Assembly: GCA_051294375.1 (NCBI GenBank)
Contig: CM119269.1
Span: forward strand, 18,526,471-18,590,470
DNA from: Paraspadella gotoi
Taxonomy: Eukaryota; Chaetognatha
Reading direction: 5' to 3'
DNA: 64,000 nt
The number at the start of each line of letters is the position of its first letter. Within the stretch, counting starts at the first letter, position 1. The notes beneath the pieces were generated by a model that saw only the letters and a program-made list of their open reading frames with translations, did not search any database and was not told where the DNA came from. The position numbers were made by a program, and so were the translations under genes. Of this stretch, positions 33,865 through 50,600 are shown piece by piece.

Positions 33865-36800
33865 TTAGTGGAAATGTTCCAGGTAAACGTAAAAGCACGA
33901 CATCAAAAGGGCGTTACATAGCGTATCCAGTCCTCTGATGCCCGGCTTGTTCGGATCCGGCGGCGGACCTTTCGACTTGGGAAATATTCTGAGTAGCGCC
34001 TCCTCAGCTTCTTCTATTAACTCCATGGCCCAGTGTTCACGGAACATTTTGACTGCATACATTGTTCTGGCGAGAGCCATCGAAGGCGATGGAAGTTGGC
34101 GTCGCGGTGGTCGATATCGACGAGGCAGCATTATCCACACTAGAATGCCGGCCTTCACCAGTTGGCGGAACGGCATCCACCAGTAAGTGAGGAAGTCATA
34201 GGCCGCCGGTTCCACGCAAAGCAGATAATAAGAAATCCAGTATCCTATCCAGTGATCGAGTTCTTCGGGAGTGTAATGACTAAATTTCGAATTAATATTA
34301 TATTTATATCTTTTTTACACATCTTCATTACACATGCTTATAACTAACACATACCCGGATATCATACTGATGGTCTGGTAAATCGGGTAGATGGCGCAGA
34401 GAACAAAGACCATTTCTGCACCACCCTCTGCGTCACCATGAATGGCGATGATCCAACACACCGCCACTACGATGGCCATAGAGATGACCTCCCGCGGCAC
34501 TAGCGTCTCCGTCTCCAGCATGTCGTAGGTGTGAGAGAAGTTGCTGTCATAGTGCAAGCGCTTGAACCGTTCCGAGTCGAAGGCATAGTAGGACCAAGAC
34601 TCCACGGCCGATAGAAGAGAATCGCGCTGCAAAAACTTGCCCGTGCGAAAAAATTCGCCCCAATCGTAGTGGGTCGGCGGGTAGCTGATAGAGGTCTTCC
34701 ACCGAGGTCCAGTGCCAGGGGTCCACTCTGGTTCATCTGTAGGTCCAGGTAGTAAAAGTTATCGAGATTTGTTTGATTGAGAAAAAGAGTGTTCTCAAAT
34801 GAAAAATTAAACAAGAAAATAAAATAAAATAAAATAAAATAAACAAGAAAAAAAAGAAAAAAAGTCTCAATTATCATTTTTTCCTTCTTTTTCTCCTAGT
34901 TATTGTCATCAACTTTTTATTGTTCTGATTTTGAATGTAATCCGGATGTAATTGAAAATGAATTATTAAATTATGAAATTGGTACAACCAATATAAAAAC
35001 TATCCATTCATTCAATAAATAAGCTATCTTGCCCCTGACTTTGGACAGGCTTTGGTGGTTTAAGGCCTCCATCACTCTTACAAGATAATGACATAGCAGG
35101 TCCCTGCAAGCTTTCAATCAAGACTCTCTCACAGTCTCGTTTATTCACTCCCAGAGTATCTGGCTTCCCTATCAATGAAGTGGTATAATATTCAAAGAAT
35201 GTTTCAATTGTATGAAAAGATCACTCCCTTAAGTATTAGATCGGGGAATACTTATTGTACTCCGCACTAGCATCAAAATACAAGGAGCTGAATTTTATGA
35301 AATTGGTACAACCAATATAAAAACTATCCATATTATATATTAATATTTTTAAAAAAAGCCGCTTTACCTTGAGCTCTCATCCATTCCGGGATCTCTTGAC
35401 CGTCTTGAGTCATGCCATATCCGCCTCCTTCCCCGTCAAACCCTTGACCAAACTCGATCCCGACGTCTGCATATTCAGCCGGTACCCGCCTCCCATCTGG
35501 AAGCATTACGGTCCCCTGACCCTCTACCGACTGCATCAAGTCGCTTCGCGCAATTCCGACTCCGGAGTGTAGCCGAGTGACTCCCACACCGACGCCAGAA
35601 TGTGGTCTTCCTAGTTCAGCATGTCCTGAAACTTCACTGCCTCCAACTCGTGTTCCTGATTGTCCAGGTTGTGCTGGGCCAAAACCACCTCCAGGATGGC
35701 CCATACCCCCTCTGTAGACTCCTCCGGGTCCAATAGATCCTGGTCGTCCAGATCCTTGAGCTTCTCTCCCATGTTCCATAGCTCCTGCCCCTGGGTGTCC
35801 CATACCTTGGCCTGCCCCTCCTGGTGCTCCTGGATATCCCATTCCACCAGGTCCCATTGCAGCTCCTCCTGCTCCGGGATACGCCATTCCTCTTCCGTCA
35901 CCAACTCCACCTGAAGCTCCTGCAACTCCATAACCACCGCCCATTCCTCCTGGGCCACCTCTGGGACCTCCGCCAACGCCTCCTGGACCATAACCCGGAC
36001 CTGCTCCGGGGCTTCCATAAGGCCCACCACCTGGACCTGCTCCCATGCCTCTTTGGCCAGCACCTGGACCACCAGCTATTCCACCAGGGCCGCCTACACC
36101 TGGACCGCCTACACCTGGACCGCCCCCCATGCCTCTTGGACCTCCACCCACACCACCGGGACCACTTCCAATACCTCCACCCATGCCTCCTTGACCACTG
36201 GCCATGCCTCCCGGCCCACCACCCATACCTCCTCCTCCTCCACCTTGACTGCTTCCTATTCCTCCAGGGCCTCCTCCTGGTCCTCCACCCACTTCTCCTG
36301 GTCCTACGCCCGCTGTACCACCAGCGCCACCGCCTCTACCACCTCCCATCCCACCATATGGACCACCTGCCACTCCTCCACTCATTTCACCTCCCATATC
36401 TCCAGGCCCGCCTCTCATCCCTCGGCGGCCTCCAGGACCACCTCCAACATCTTCCATCGCGCCGCCCCTTCCATCGCCCATTTGTTGTCCCTTGCCCTGG
36501 CCAGTGGCAGAGAGAGGACGCGTGTCGGGCCCAATTTGTAGAGTCTGCATGGTCTCCTTGGTGACGGGTTGTCCGCTGGCGTCGACAAGTGTTCCAGCTC
36601 CCTTCATCCCAACGCCTGAATGACCTTCTCGGCCGAGTCCTCCCGAGACCAACGCGTCTTTAAACTCCTTGGCCTTCGGCAGGCCGGTCCGGGCACCGTC
36701 TCTTTTGATGTAGCCCGGGCCGAGAGCGCCGAATCCTCCGGCTCCCTTGCCTGCGCCCATACCCTGACGCTTCAGGGCTTCAGCAGCTGCTCTTCGACGG

Positions 36801-38904
36801 GCTTCTTCCGCCTCTGCGGCCAACCGGGCGTCCTCGGCGGCCCGCTCTTCATCCGTCATAACACTGATCTCGGGTTCGGAATGACTCACACTCAGGTTGT
36901 CCTCTTCGTTCGCGGGCTTTTTTTTCTTCGGTTTCGGCGGCGGCTTCTCGGGAGCTCCGCCGCAAGAATCGTTCACGTTTTTGCTGAGCTCGAAAATCGA
37001 GAAGGAGGAAAATAATTGCGTTAACTTTAATATAAATATAAATATTATTATTTTATGACTCAATAATTCGTTTTTCCGCGTTTTTTTAGTCGGATCTGCT
37101 TATGACTTATCAGTCGGTCCGTCGGTCTCCCCCCAAATCTTGTCGGTAAATCATTTTTATCATATCAGAACATCCAATTATGATTTATTATGCAAAAAAA
37201 ATGTTCGTCCGTCCGTCTGTTGGTCCCACCTTAGTATTAAACTCCAATTACTCGTGATTGGATGGTTGGACTGGATTTTGGATTTTGTGTGAGGGTTAGA
37301 GTGGAAATGAGTTTAATTGAAAAAAAATAAACATAACTTTTTTTTTTTAAATTTTAAAGTTTCTCCCTCTCTCTCTCTCACTGATATAAAATGATGGATT
37401 GACTGATTAATCAGTTGTTTGAATGATTGATTTATAGATTTTCATTACATCAATAATTGATTAATTAACGTATGTTGAAAAAATGATGCAAGTTGATCAC
37501 AAATAATTATCGTTAATATCATCTGTTTAGCTGATTACAGCTAAATTATCGTCGGCAGATCCGACATTGTTTGCTCAAACTTGTTCCTCATCAACACCCG
37601 TCCCTTGCTTTCAACCCTTTCCTCTCTCGATGGTGATCGAAATCACAAGATATCCAAAACAACATCAATGCCACTTACAGGGACAACTTGCGGGCTTCGC
37701 CGTCCCTTTCTTTCATGGTAACCATTCTCGTCATGACGATATTCTCGGCGTTGGCGACGAGCGCCGAAACCGTCGTCTCGGCGTCGCAAAGAATTTCCAC
37801 CGGAAGTTGGTCGATCTGTGCCTCGATCTCCTCGGAGCTAAGACTTTCGAAACAGGATGAAAAGAAAACGGAAGATTTGTTTTTCGTCAGTAATTCGTAA
37901 TAATTTAAATCTGCATGGAAATTGAAGGAACTCAGTTTTAAAACTTAGTACTTACTCTTCAAATTCGTCCTCGAATTCTGTCTGCGCGACGCCATCTTGA
38001 TTCGTCGCCCCGATTTTCAATTTGCTCAACGAGTTGTAGGGACTGGCGGGAAAAGGAATGGGGGGAGTGAAAATTCGAGGGTGAATCAATAATTTTCTGA
38101 ATGACTCCGAAATAACGAATCCAGTCGATGTATAAATAAATGACAAGGATGAATAAACGGAATCTCACTTTTGGGAAACGGCCTTGAGATCTCCTTCTCC
38201 AGCCACAAAGTGTCGGTCCTCCTTTTCTTTATCCCTTCTTCCTTCCCTTCTTCCCAAGCTTCCAACCCCATCTCTACTCTTCTCCCCTTCCAAACGTCTC
38301 TCTCTTCGTTTCTCCCTTCTCGAGTTGATCGATCGGGCTCGCGACGACTTGGACGCCTTGTACCAGAAATGATTTAGGTATTCTGTTATTTTTATTTTGA
38401 AGCAGTTCATCCCACACGAGGTAGTAAGTTTTTAAATGTTAAAGATAGTACCATTGAACCGCTTCAAATAAACCTTGGATACTTTGGACGTCTTCGACTT
38501 TCTGCCGTCAATGCCATAATCGTCGTGAAGGACACGCCACGTTTTCGATTTAGAAGGGTCGAGGATGGAATCCTGCGAACCGGAGGTGGCGACGGCGTGC
38601 TTCGGGGGCGGTGGAACGTCCGGTCCGCCGCAACACGATGAGTTCGTGTTGTAGCTGCCCAGATGAACCTTTGCTCATTCATTTGCTCATTTAGCAATTT
38701 ATTCATTTTTTATAAATTATCACTCTGATAACATATCGTTGCGAGTAGGCCCAGGAATTATAAAATAAGCAATAAGCATTTCAGATTTCTCAAAGATTAC
38801 ATCGGTTGACGATTAGCAGTAATTTAAAAAAAATTTTTTGTGAATTTAAAAACTCATGAAAACTGCACAATCAAAAATATCGCTACTCACCGGGCCAGAT
38901 GCAT
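33865..38904 (-). CDS. REEP/TB2-DP1 domain protein with long Gly-rich N-terminal extension
   Basis: Exons 38904-38891, 38654-38474, 38356-38169, 38042-37956, 37837-37679, 36983-35368, 34736-34355 and 34279-33865 are phase-compatible and total 1013 aa. The C-terminal ~190 residues look like the REEP5/6-HVA22 family: LETETLVPREVISMAIVVAV, AIYPIYQTIS, then WIGYWISYYLL and a FLTYWWMPFRQLVKAGILVW hairpin. Such domains insert as wedges that curve ER tubules. Upstream lies a ~500-residue block containing dense GGPGGMGGG-like repeats. Before that come an Ala/Glu/Arg helix (AAEDARLAAEAEEARRRAAA) and a basic N-terminal part with GDLKAVSQ and SLSKLKIGATNQ that I do not recognise. The link between the Gly-rich and REEP parts is the junction AQ-D-EP across a 631-bp intron (G|gtaaag..acag|AT). 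Ordinary REEPs are about 190-250 aa. A two-gene reading is possible but the phases favour one. Confidence 0.75.
34976..35330. mobile_element. dispersed repeat R3 flanked by 33-bp direct repeats
   Basis: GAAATTGGTACAACCAATAT plus AAAAACTATCCAT occurs at both ends (about 34,977 and 35,298). The interior has CTCTTACAAGATAATGACAT, GGTCCCTGCAAGCTTTCAAT and a TGGTATAAT block. A related copy is at 46,020-46,260 and a partial inverted copy at 46,785-46,895. The element lies in the intron between the Gly-rich and REEP exons. Confidence 0.6.
37075..37595. mobile_element. R1 element, inverted near-full copy
   Basis: It reads GTCGGTCCGTCGGT, TTGTCGGTAAATCAT, CCAATTACTCGTGATTGGAT and ends in CATTGTTTGCTCAAACTTGT. 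These are the reverse complements, in reverse order, of blocks at 17,009-18,480. At about 500 bp it defines the likely unit. It is in the intron between exons 37679-37837 and 35368-36983. Confidence 0.65.
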
Positions 38905-39145
38905 GATCTATACCACGAATTTAAAAAAATAATTAACAAAAATGACACGAAAGAAAAAATGTTAGAAAAAAAAAGTAAAAAATAAACCCCGAAGTCTATT
39001 GGGTAATGAAATAATGTAAAAGATTTTCCTAAAGTGTTGCCAAAAAGGGAAAGGTATCTCCGTTGAGACGTTGCGGCAAAAAAACTGATCAAAGATGACT
39101 CAATAAAATGGAGTATGCGTGAAAGGTATAATGTTTAGTCCGCAA

Positions 39146-39149
39146 TTTA

Positions 39150-39151
<2 letters not shown>
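39146..39151 (-). terminator. AATAAA polyadenylation signal of the GH3 gene
   Basis: On the minus strand the TAA stop runs into AATAAA (CGTTAATAAATTGCGG), so signal and stop codon overlap. Confidence 0.45.
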
Positions 39152-43753
<4,602 letters not shown>

Positions 43754-43786
43754 CTCGAACGAACAAACGTCTCTGGTTAGCAGCAT

Positions 43787-46019
43787 TGCTAATTAAATGG
43801 CTAAGAATAATACTATTTATTCAAGAATTTTTTTAGTAGTCGTTTCTTGTCTCGGCCTTGGCGAACCGCTGCTAAAATAATAAACGACTGTCGTTTCAAA
43901 ACTGGTCTCTCCCTCTCTCTCTCGCTCTCTCTCTCTCTCTCTTTCTTTTTTCTTTCTTTCCCTTCGGATAACTAATTAACTCTAGCTACGGTAACCTCGT
44001 CGCGAAAGTCGAAGGCTGAAAAACATTAGAACAGCTTGTAACATGAGGAATATTGATTTATGTTGCAATGTATCTTAAAAGAATTGAAAAATTATAAAAC
44101 AGTATGAAAAAAGAAGTATTTAAAATCAACTGCGTAAAAAGTACCAAATGAAAACAACGTATTAAGTAGGCCAAGAGAGGCAAGCTCCTTGATAATGGGA
44201 GAAGGAAGTAAGCAAGTAAGGAAGTAAGGAAGTAAGCCTAGAGAGGCAAGCTACGTTGAAAATATAAAAATTTGCTTTTGAGATTAAGTTACATTCCAAG
44301 TAAACTGCACGACTTAAAAACTATATCTTCTTTAGGGCTTATGCCTTAGCCTACTTCTCACACCTTTTAAGTAGTAAATATACGTATCAACTTTAAAAAA
44401 AACATTTTCACTTTATATTAAAATATGAAAAAAAAATTATTTTCTAAATCCGCACGAAAAATTTTTGTTTTTCACTGCTTTAAATTCGTCGCAATAAATT
44501 ATTTGTGATAAAAAAGTAGACATTTGAAAAGTTTTTATTTGATCAAGAAATATTAAATCAACCATAGTACAAATATATTTTACAACTCGAGATGTATGCC
44601 GAAAAGAAATTGCCATAGGCCCTTCACAGCGATTTAAACATAGCGGCAGAATTTGTGAACCTGAGCTTTTTCAATTATACTCAAATTTTTATGAACAGGT
44701 CACGTACAGCCTTCAGTCGTACGATCCTGCGCAAAAAAATCGCGCCACTTTATTTCAGACTTTAAAAAATCACCCTAAATACTTAAATTTTTTTTACATT
44801 TTAAAAATGATTTAAAGCTGATAAGTTTGGCATAAATTTTATTAAAATTGGGTCATCTGTTTAGAAGCAATGATTTTTAAAAATGAAGTACTTTACCACA
44901 AAGCTGAATATAAAAAATATGATAGATTTAAGACTAATCTTTTTTATTTTGATATTTTATAATATTTTAACTAAAGTAAATTATATTAAACATCTGGAGG
45001 GATAGCTGGATAACTGGATTGGCATAGATCCCTAAATAATAAATTGCTGACGTTTTTTTATTTTTTTACTCCCAGTAATCCAGCTTGATTACTTTCTTAG
45101 TTATGTGCTTATCAATGTGATGATAAAATTTTTTTAAAAATAATTTTTTTACTTTTTGAATAGAACCTTCCTATTATAGGATATATTTTTATAAAAAAAA
45201 TTAAATATTTTAAAATTTTGGTTTATCTAACAGATGACAATGGAGTACGTTTGTGAGCAATCTGAATATCAAAAGCTTTTTCATATAGAGTTTTTTTTTG
45301 TAGTCTTTTTAGTTAAAAAAATCCGATTTTCCCATTTGGTTTTGGAACATTGAAGTTTAAAAAATTATATCTCCTAAACCACTTGACCGATTGTAATAAA
45401 ATTTTAACATATTGAATCATTTAAAAAAAAAAAAATTATATAATTTTTAAAAATCTATAATTTAAAGTTATAAAGCGGCGCGTTTTTTTTTGCACAGGAC
45501 TGTATACTACTATTCTCCAAAGTAGAATACCTGTTTTCGTACCCTTTATTCCCGCCTGTTTTTCAGGTCAAGAATTTTCCACCGAGGTTTCAGAGGGTTT
45601 TCCAGGTCCCAGATTTTTCTTTTCCCGGTCTGGAGTCCGAGCTTAACTCGACTTCCCTTCCCGACAACAAAAGATTCCGCTTCTCGTGACAAATCGTTTC
45701 TCGTTTGTGGTGGCGCCTCGAATCCTCCGAGTCTCGCGCCAGACGCCGCTCCACTTCCGGTTTGGTTTCCATGGAGGACCGGCGTCTCGCGTTGCCAGGG
45801 AAGCCGAGACCAATTGGAGCTCGAGTTGGAGTCCGTTATCCCAACGTTGACTTAAAAGGAGCGAAGGAGCAAAAACCGACTCCAGTCAAGTCTTTTTTTT
45901 TTATGGGGGTGAGGTGTAAAACCAACATTTTAGAATTATGTAACTTTTCGCTCATATATAGATACAGGTTACAACAATTTTTCTGTTAAAACTTCTGCAA
46001 TTAGAAACTTGTAAAGATA
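43787..46019. other. spacer upstream of the GH3 gene
   Basis: Mostly AT-rich, with a CT tract at 43,910-43,942 and AAGTAAG repeats at 44,205-44,235. A locally GC-rich, CpG-containing block at 45,545-45,890 could be a promoter or first exon. Its plus-strand frame has ATG at 45770 (MEDRRLALPGKPRPIGARV) and matches nothing I know. Confidence 0.4.
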
Positions 46020-46260
46020 GTCCATATCAGTTCCAGACAGTCATTGGTGGATGGCCCATTGGTGGGTTAGGGTCCCCAACCTTGTACTGCAAGATAATAA
46101 AATAGCAGGAGCCGGCAAGATTTCAATCTAGTCTACTTTATTAACTCTCAGAGAACTTGGCTTCCTTATCAGTGAATTGGTATAATGTATTTTAGATTGT
46201 TTCAAGTGTATTAAAGGAGCACGCCCTTAAAAATTATGGTTCGTTGAATTTGAAACTTCA
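46020..46260. mobile_element. R3 copy
   Basis: GCAAGATAATAAAATAGCAGG, GGCAAGATTTCAATC, AACTTGGCTTCCTTATCAGTG and TTGGTATAATGTATTTTAGA match the interior of the 34,976-35,330 copy in the same order, with about 70-80% identity by eye. Confidence 0.55.
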
Positions 46261-46490
46261 CATTCGGATATTTCGACACCGCACCCAGTTCGTCAATTCT
46301 CTAATCCCAACCAATCAAAAATAACGTGGAATCTAAAGAATCAAAATCCTCTTTGGATTTTGCCTAAATATAATTTTCTTCATTAGAATCGTAAGGCGAT
46401 ACTTAAAGCCGCTTTTATATCGTGAGAATAGGAGACTGGAGACTGGAGACTGTTATGATTGTTCGTCCACAATATAGCCTTTTGTTATTG

Positions 46491-46715
46491 TTTTTAGTTG
46501 CGACGCGAGTACTCGCGGAGCAACTTTATAAGTCACTTTTCGGTCGGTCGGTCGGTCCGTCGGTCTGTTCCACTTATGTTAAAAACGCTTATAGATTGTT
46601 GCTCATTTGTTAAAAATCAAATCTAAGCGACTCCTGGCGTCGCCTTTTTTAATGATAAGTAAAAAGAAAAGTAATGCGGCGCAACACCTTGGAATAACCG
46701 TTCCTAGTTTTTCGT
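46491..46715. mobile_element. dispersed repeat R2 with CGCGAGTACTCGCG palindrome
   Basis: TTTTTAGTTGCG, the 14-bp perfect palindrome (46504-46517), GAGCAACTTTATAAGTCACT, TCGGTCGGTCGGTC, then TTGCTCATTTGTTAA and later ATGCGGCGCAACAC. All recur in order at 56,466-56,790. Confidence 0.7.
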
Positions 46716-46784
46716 CTGAACACTTGACAGATCGATTAATTCTTGTTATCAAGTAGATAGAAGATACGGTGAACTTATGCAATG

Positions 46785-46895
46785 CCCGTCTTCATTGTAA
46801 GCTTGCAGGGTCTTCCTATGTTATTATCTTATAAGAGCGACGGAAACCTTAACGTCGGGGATAATTTTGATATTGGTTGTACCAATTTTTTACTA
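46785..46895. repeat. partial R3 copy, inverted
   Basis: The reverse complement reads AATTGGTACAACCAATATC, then CTCTTATAAGATAATAACAT and GACCCTGCAAGCTTACAATG. This matches the left half of the copy at 34,976. Confidence 0.5.
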
Positions 46896-47607
46896 ATGAG
46901 CCTCTGAAAAGGAAGGGTGGTTTGCTAACTTATTTAGCTGCCTGCCCATTACGTACTAGCATCATAGCATCATAGCCAAAGATAGTCGACGCCCAGATCA
47001 TTGTCGGTTCTCAACTTCGATTATTTTTTTCAGGGTGCGAAACAAAAAAAAAAAACACCCCATTAAACTGGACCTTGGCAGTAAGCAATTATCTTTTTTC
47101 AAATATATGTAGTTCATTTTTTGCTAATCCAAGTGGAAAAGACGGAGACAATAACGGCGAAAGACTTCTTAAAAGATTTGAATAACAAAGGGGTGATAGG
47201 AAAAACATACAAGTGAAAGTAAAAAAAAATAATAATGATATAAATAAATAGCTGGATATTCGAATTTTGTCGGTCTTTCCCGGAATTTCTTTTTTTCTTT
47301 GCGTGATCCGGATAATTAAGGTTTGTAAGTTACTTTCTACTTTCTAGTATACAATGATAAACATTATATTATATTATAAAATCGGTAAATTTCTCGATGA
47401 AATAATAAATAATAAATAATAAATAATAAATAATAAACAATTTCCCACTAAATGTATTAAATTTAAAGCTACAATTTTCCCATTCGTCTTTCTTTCGGAT
47501 ATTTCATTTCGGTTTTTAACCTCGTTATATCTATACAGATTTTATAATTGGTTTCAAACTTAACATTTTTTTTCAAGAGGTTGTTTTGATCCACGGCGAC
47601 GATAATA
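46896..47607. other. upstream region of the mosaic protease gene
   Basis: AT-rich, with a (TAAATAA)n array at about 47,395-47,440. It must contain the promoter of the plus-strand gene starting at 47608. No canonical TATA box at a convincing distance was seen. Confidence 0.4.
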
Positions 47608-50600
47608 ATGTTGAAGACGACGTCTTTCTTTTTCGCCCTTTCATTGGCGGCGCCCCAAGTCTGCCAAGCGGCGTTGAAATCCTCAGACAAAACCGGCGTC
47701 GACGAGCGAATCGCCGCCGACTACGCGGAACGATGGGAGAAGACTCAAGCCGCGAGGAAGAAGAGTGCCAGATCTTACGAGTGAGAATATGATGCTTTTA
47801 ATTAATGATGATGACGATGTTGATGATGATGTTGATGATAGTGATGTTGACGATTATGACGATGATGAAGAGGATAATAATGATGACAGTAATAATGATG
47901 ATCTCTCAGATTTTTTTCACTGGACGTGGCATGCCGCTGCTCTTGTCACGTAGCGCCCCCTGGGATGAGACCGGGAGCAACTGAGTGGGCCGTGACCGAT
48001 TGGGGCCCGGGATTCGGTATTTTTGGCCCCCGCTACTCTCTGAAGGGCTACGAGGAGGCCACACCAAGGCGGCGTCATCGGAGGGCGGGCGAGAAATCGA
48101 GTGCAAGAGCGAGAGCAAGCAATAAAGCGAGAGCAAGTAATAAAGCGAGAGAGAAAGCGAGAGAGAAAGCGAGCGGGAAAGCGAGCGGAAAGTCGGTGAT
48201 AACAAGGTTGATGGAAAAGTTGAAAAAGGAAGAAAAGAAGAAGTTTTATTTGAAGAAGATCACGTCAAGGAAAATGGCGGAGGATAATAATAAGAAGAAG
48301 GAAACTGAAGGGAGGAGGAAGAAAATGATTGAGCTGAGAGCGAAGGAAACAAATAAATCTGGAAAGAGTAGGCTGGAGGAAAGGCTGGCGGAGAAAAAAA
48401 AAAGGAAGGAAGCTGAAAGGAGGAGGAAGGAAATGATGGAGCCGAGAGCGAAGGAAACAAATAAATCTGGAAAGAGTACTGTAAAGAAAAAAAAGAAGGA
48501 AGCTGAAAGGAGGAGGAAGGAAATGATGGAGCCGAGAGCGAAGGAAACAAATAAATCTGGAAAGAGTATGCTGGAGGAAAGGCTGGCGGAGAAGAAAAAA
48601 AGGAAGGAAGCTGAAAGGAGGAGGAAGGAAATGATGGAGCCGCGAGCGAAGGAAACAAATAAATCTGGAAAGAGTACGCTGGAGGAAAGGCTGGCAGAGA
48701 AGAAAAAAAGGAAGGAAGCTGAAAGGAGGAGAAAGGAATTCATCGATATGAAAAAGAAGGGAAAAAATAAGTCTGGAGAGATTACGATGGAGGAGAATAA
48801 AGGGAAAGAAGAGGATAAAAAGAGGAAAAAATCCATTGATATGAAAATAAAGGAAAAAGAGAAATCTGGAAAGTTGACGTTAGAGAAGACGCTTGCCAAG
48901 AAAAAGAGGAAGATGACGATAAAGAAAACGGGCATGGATACAAAGGTAACACAAAGAATGAAAGCGTTTTTGAGCGTCTTAACGTTTTAGTAAACTATGT
49001 CTGTTGGGAAAAAAATTGCTGATACATAATGTGCAGCATCATAAGTCACGGCAAAGGTTTTTACAGATTCTAAAACCTCTAATTTACCGCTCAAAGGCTC
49101 GTCACCCCCAGTCCGACGACTCCGCCAAGCCGCGAACTCACGACCCCATCGACGTCGCTGCCCAACGCCTCGTCCAGGAGGCACACGCGGAGGCTTTGGC
49201 ATTGTCAAAGGCGAAGAGTTCGTTCCCCTCGAAAGCATCGATCAAAATGGATTTTCGCCTCGGCCTCTATTGCAACTGTCAGTGCTCCCCTCATGCGCCA
49301 TTTCCGTCAGGAACGCCCCCATGGGAAACGAATCCCACGTCGACGCGGCCCTGGGGAACATACCCCACCGAAATGAAGCCCTGGGAAACGCACCCCACGG
49401 GGACGCCGCGGCCCGGCGAATGCCGAGAGGATCAGTTTCAATGCAACGACGGAAACTGCCTCGCTTACATTTATATTTGCAACGGATTTGGCGACTGCTA
49501 TAACGGTGAAGACGAGATCGGCTGCGACTTTACAACCACATGGTCAACAACCATGACGTCTGATTTTCTCGGAGACGCGACGGCGACGCCCAGGGAATGC
49601 GATGATGATGAATTTCAATGCGACGATGGAAGCTGCATCTCGAACGACTATTTGTGCGACCAAGCTTCGGACTGTTGGAACAACGAGGACGAGATTGGGT
49701 GCAACTTCACAACAGTTACGGCAGGGCCTGTCTCATGCCGTTCGGATCAGTTTGCTTGCTCCAACGGAAATTGCATTCCTGGGTTGTTGCATTGCGATAA
49801 ATACGATAACTGCGGCGATAGCAGCGATGAAGCAAACTGTATCTATGGGTGCACTTCGGAAGAAGTTGCGTGTTCAAACGGGACCTGCGTCCCGAAGAGT
49901 TTTAATTGCAATGGATTCAATGACTGTGGCGACAACTCCGATGAAAAGAATTGCACCAATGAATGCAGTTCTGAAGAATTCACCTGCTCAGCCATTTGGT
50001 GCATTCCAAAAGATTGGGTTTGCGATGGATATAACGATTGTGGCAATGGATTGGACGAAAAAAATTGTACCTGCAGTTCCAATCAATTCTCATGCATAAC
50101 AGGCGGGAAATGTATTCCAGAATCTTTCATCTGCGATAGGGATGACGATTGTGGCGACAATTCAGACGAAATGAACTGCACCTATGAATGCGGTGCAGGA
50201 CAATTTACATGCTCGAACGGCAGGTGCATTTCTGACAGATGGGTTTGCGATGGCGATGACGACTGCCGCGATTACTCCGACGAAAAGAATTGCACCTGCC
50301 TTCGACATCAGTTCGACTGCCTCGACGGGGATTGTATCGACAATGAGTTGGTCTGCAATGGCGAAGCCGACTGCCAGAGCAATCAAGACGAAAACGAATG
50401 CACCTCTTGTTCTCACTTAGCTTTCACGTGCAACGACGGTGTAAGTAAGAGCCTAAAATCGACAGATGCTAGGTAGTATAATAATGTATAATAATATAAA
50501 ATGATCCTAATAATCTTCCCGCCCAACGACAGACCTGCATCAGCGGAAACCGGAGCTGTGACGGCAAAATGGATTGCTCCGCCAGCGAGGACGAAGAGAA

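Noticed and set aside
35824-36564. long plus-strand frames opposite the Gly-rich exon
   Set aside because: Low-complexity shadow frames (His/Leu-rich, Ser/Thr-rich) produced by the GGPGGM repeats on the minus strand.
47906-48935. minus-strand [14 protein letters not shown] repeat frame
   Set aside because: Antisense of the Lys/Glu repeat exon. The hydrophobic appearance comes from reading AAG/GAG codons backwards.
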